A DNA stretch of 23,219 bases from a virus: IMG/VR virus record IMGVR_UViG_3300019360_000042, positions 1 through 23,219 of that record, one strand, 5' to 3'. A program made the position numbers and the translations under genes. Positions 22,921 through 23,219 of this stretch are shown here, piece by piece. Each line of letters begins with the position of its first letter. The stretch's first letter is position 1. The notes below the pieces were generated by a model that worked only from the letters and a program-made list of their open reading frames with translations, did no database searches and was not told where the DNA came from.

Positions 22921-23219
22921 ATGGCATTCTGCATCAAGCCGGGCGATATTCCTGATCTATTACGCGAGACCCGCGCGTCCTCCATGCTGTTCGGTCTGGC
23001 GCAAGTGAAAAACGGCTTGTTCAACATCGCGTCATCGGCGTTCCGCGTTCCGGTCACGGCAGTAGCTGCGGGGTTAGAGCAGACCGCCGGACGTGCGGCC
23101 GCGGCAATAAAAGGCCAGCCTTTCCAACAAACGCAGTACACGTCCGAAGCGATGGCGCACATGTACGGGTTCTTTCATGCCTTACCCCTTGCGCTGAAGA
23201 CATACGGCCGGCAGGCAAA
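22921..23219 (+). CDS. Start of a large internal / polyvalent-type protein (3' end missing)
   Basis: The open frame runs off the right edge, so only the first 99 codons are seen. It begins MAFCIKPGDIPDLLRETRAS and reads SSMLFGLAQVKNGLFNIASS near residues 20-40. The theme of a helix ending in R-A-S-x-ML, followed by a short loop and V-x-N-x-x-x-N-I, recurs in phage internal or polyvalent-type proteins. There it reads like SML-S-G-P-x-T-x-x-x-N-I. Residues 44-62 are Ala-rich and possibly membrane-active. The frame is the same as that of the preceding gene, separated by one stop codon. Function is not certain. It probably continues the ejection module outside the window. Confidence 0.72.
   Translation, partial: MAFCIKPGDIPDLLRETRASSMLFGLAQVKNGLFNIASSAFRVPVTAVAAGLEQTAGRAAAAIKGQPFQQTQYTSEAMAHMYGFFHALPLALKTYGRQA

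Noticed and set aside
22888-22950. A frame-3 bridge (reading FEELLQEVRHGILHQAGRYS) between the last two genes, suggesting a double frameshift
   Set aside because: It looks protein-like, but its third codon positions are AT-rich, unlike the region, while frame 1 keeps GC-rich third positions and the SD before 22921. Two compensating shifts would also be needed.

Overview
The window is one continuous stretch of the structural (late) region of a tailed bacteriophage or prophage. All recognisable genes are on the + strand, packed with gaps of 0-20 bases or with 1-base stop/start overlaps, and nearly all have a good Shine-Dalgarno sequence, so the host is a bacterium. Base composition is GC-rich (about 60 % in sampled lines); host genus cannot be told from the sequence. 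The gene set (terminase large subunit, portal, scaffold-like protein, HK97-type capsid protein, short adaptor, large nozzle-like protein, transglycosylase-bearing internal protein, long coiled-coil internal proteins) with no tail tube, sheath or chaperone genes points to a short-tailed (podovirus-like) virion. The best-supported calls are terminase, portal, capsid protein, glycine-rich adhesin and the SLT lytic transglycosylase; many others are inferred from position and composition.

Layout. 1-1539: terminase large subunit, cut by the left edge. 1554-4409: a block of six small or accessory genes between terminase and portal. These are a small beta-rich protein, a fibre-like protein with a signal peptide, a short membrane-anchored coiled coil, a DUF3008-like basic protein, a holin-like two-helix protein and a small protein with an internal repeat. 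4417-9647: head module of portal, a small gene overlapping the portal's 3' end, scaffold, an unknown, a decoration-like protein and the major capsid protein. 9660-10541: a virion protein that shares the capsid transcript, followed by a strong intrinsic terminator at 10548-10578. 10585-14460: LamG-like protein, adaptor and tail nozzle. 14453-17604: an appendage/adhesin module of four beta-rich, repeat-rich or glycine-rich proteins. 17622-23219: an internal-virion (DNA ejection) module with a GNAT-like protein, a GNAT-plus-lytic-transglycosylase fusion, an 865-residue coiled-coil protein, a glycine/alanine-rich protein and the start of a further large protein cut by the right edge.

How it works together (inference from family knowledge). 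Terminase packages DNA through the portal into a capsid built on the scaffold. The adaptor and nozzle close the head and form the short tail, the appendage proteins bind the host, and the internal proteins are ejected, the transglycosylase opening the peptidoglycan. The most unusual points are the fusion of an acetyltransferase-like domain to the ejection transglycosylase beside a second GNAT-like gene, the hidden gene inside the portal's 3' end, the exported-protein block between terminase and portal, and the same-frame split of the last two genes.
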